Of a stretch of DNA of 64,000 bases, positions 62,680 to 64,000 are shown one piece after another. A program made the translations under genes and the position numbers. This stretch comes from Diphasiastrum complanatum (Eukaryota > Streptophyta > Lycopodiopsida > Lycopodiales > Lycopodiaceae), in contig CM055097.1 of assembly GCA_029204225.1 (NCBI GenBank), forward strand, positions 5,127,125-5,191,124, given 5' to 3'. The number at the start of each line of letters is the position of its first letter. The stretch's first letter is position 1. The notes under the pieces were generated by a model. It searched no databases and was not told the origin of the DNA. It worked only from the letters and a program-made list of their open reading frames with translations.

Positions 62680-64000
62680 TGAGAGAGAGAGAGAAAGTGA
62701 CTCCATAGTGTGTGTGTGTTTTCTATAGAGTGTCTCTCACTCTCAATTGAGAGAGAGAATGTAGGCTGTTGTGAAGAACAGTCATTTGGGAGGTTTTCAT
62801 TGGTCCACGTTTTTGAATGACATTTTAAAATGAGTTGAAAAGGAGGTGAAGTGAGAGAACATTCTCTTTCTAAAACTTTTGGAAAGATAACTTTTTAGAG
62901 AGAGAAAAATTTGTATGGTAGGAGAGAACCGGAATGGCGGAGAGGAAAAGAAGCGACGAGAGAGAGCGTGAGAATTTTTCGTTTTTTAGGTTTTTAATGG
63001 CAGGACAGGAAAGAAGCGACGAGAGAGGGTGAGAATTTTTCGTTTTTTTAGGTTTTTATGGTATGAGAGAGAAATAGCGAGAATCTAAGCTGTTGTAGAG
63101 AAAAACTAATTCTGAGATTTTGATTGGGTCAAGTGTGCCCTAAAGCTTCATCAGCGGGCACCTGGCAGGAAGTTAAAAGGGACGACGACCAGTTGAACGG
63201 GCAAGGGCAACTTCCACAATTTTCTTGACCTAGAAAGTTCTAGAGAGAGATAACTTTACCGATGGATTGAGAGAGAGAAATAAAGAGAGATAACCTACAG
63301 AGAGAGATAAACCAGCGATGGTTGATCGGGAGAGAGAGAGCGAGAAGGTGCAGCAGCATGATCGAGAGAGAGAGCGAGCGAGGAGCAACAGGAGGATGGC
63401 TGATCCAGAGAGACAAAGAGAGAGTTTATGAGAGCACGATCTCGAGTGACAGATGTTCAGGTGTTCATGCAATAGAGAGAGCGAAAGGGAGAATAGAGAG
63501 AGAGAGAAAAAAAAACAGCGTGATTGAGAGAGAGTAAGTGGCTGCCTTCCTGATCGATACATCGATAAGGAGAGAGGGATATCTGATCGCTGTGAGGTGG
63601 AGGAACGCACATACAACTATTTTTATACAATTTGTTGCCTACTCGCTGTAGAGAATGTGTGTTCTTGAGGGAGAAAGTGAGCGGAGCAGCTGGAGGGGAT
63701 AGGTGAGAGAGAGAGAGAGAGAGCGCACAGCAGCAGCTGGAGAGGACATGTGAGAGAGCGCGAAGCAGCTGGGTGAGAGACAGAAAGATAGAGCAGAGCA
63801 GCTGAGGTGACAGGTGAGAGAGAGAGAAAGATATGGTGAGAGAAAGGGAAAAGAGATGGTGAATGCGTAGAGAGAGAGAGGTCCGAGAAAAAGAGAGCTC
63901 GCGAGGCTTTTAAGGGCTTTCTAGGGTTAGGGTTTTTAGAAAGTAAAATAGCGATAAAGTGAGGTGTTGGAGAGAGAGAGAGAGAGAGAGTGTGTGTGTG
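62680..64000. repeat. Purine-rich GAGA region with short tandem repeats and telobox
   Basis: Scattered GAGAG tracts to the window end. It contains a direct repeat of about 60 bp (62946-63000 and 63009-63061, aagaagcgacgagag...gagaatttttcg). It also has a decayed minisatellite (about 63690-63830) with units starting gcagctg and ending gtgagagagaga. A telobox-like ctagggttagggttttt lies at about 63928-63944. GA-rich tracts with a telobox are common near plant promoters and 5' UTRs, so a plus-strand gene could begin beyond 64000. That is inference only. Confidence 0.6.

Noticed and set aside
63925-63950. Telomeric repeat array
   Set aside because: Only about two TTAGGG-like units; this is a telobox motif, not an array.

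Overview
The window is repeat-rich nuclear DNA of a land plant with a large genome. The evidence is a secreted class III (GH18) chitinase gene, Ty3/gypsy and Ty1/copia retrotransposons, two kinds of LINE, foldback elements and very long GA/CT microsatellites. The lineage cannot be fixed from sequence alone; a gymnosperm or fern would fit but this is not shown. No rRNA, tRNA, CRISPR or bacterial-type operon was found. The only intact genes I can support are two nearly identical intronless chitinase genes (27071-28000 and 41395-42324, + strand).

Layout. 1-957 is the end of an amplified segment whose remainder lies upstream of the window. 958-11818 is a mosaic: an AT-rich minisatellite, a large foldback, an inverted and broken chitinase locus (promoter piece plus 3' half of the gene, about 3480-5190, minus strand), a diverged copy of a retrotransposon accessory ORF (8074-9099), exon-like remains of an unidentified gene (10308-11128) and a copia RNase H fragment. 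11819-23979 is a 12.2-kb Tat/Athila-type Ty3/gypsy element on the minus strand. It has a 5' LTR, a tRNA-Asp-like primer site, gag, protease, RNase H, integrase, a long accessory ORF and a truncated 3' LTR. Its coding capacity is dead: the reverse-transcriptase core is deleted, there are in-frame stops, and the protease Asp is changed. It sits next to a LINE reverse-transcriptase reading frame (23980-24168).

24169-31454 carries chitinase copy 1 with its flanks. From 31455 a 14.32-kb composite unit (5' part of the gypsy element, LINE piece, chitinase, tail) repeats: unit 2 is 31455-45774, and unit 3 is 45775-52808 and stops inside the LINE. After 52808 the LINE frame simply continues, so this is the original flank. 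The arrangement fits a 30.5-kb tandem duplication, a 16.2-kb deletion inside the second copy, and one unequal crossover. The crossover point can be placed in unit 2 between about 33.3 and 33.9 kb. The model predicts another chitinase gene about 2.5-3.4 kb upstream of base 1.

52620-54290 is a degenerate LINE with features of a restriction-like-endonuclease type. 54434-54690 is a gypsy integrase tail. 54756-61168 is an LTR-bounded region with primer site and polypurine tract but no gag-pol (LARD-like); it contains a coiled-coil coding fragment, a 187-bp CT array, the 3' end of a second LINE and a duplicated GC-rich palindromic block. 61169-64000 holds a 127-bp foldback and a purine-rich GAGA region ending in a telobox.
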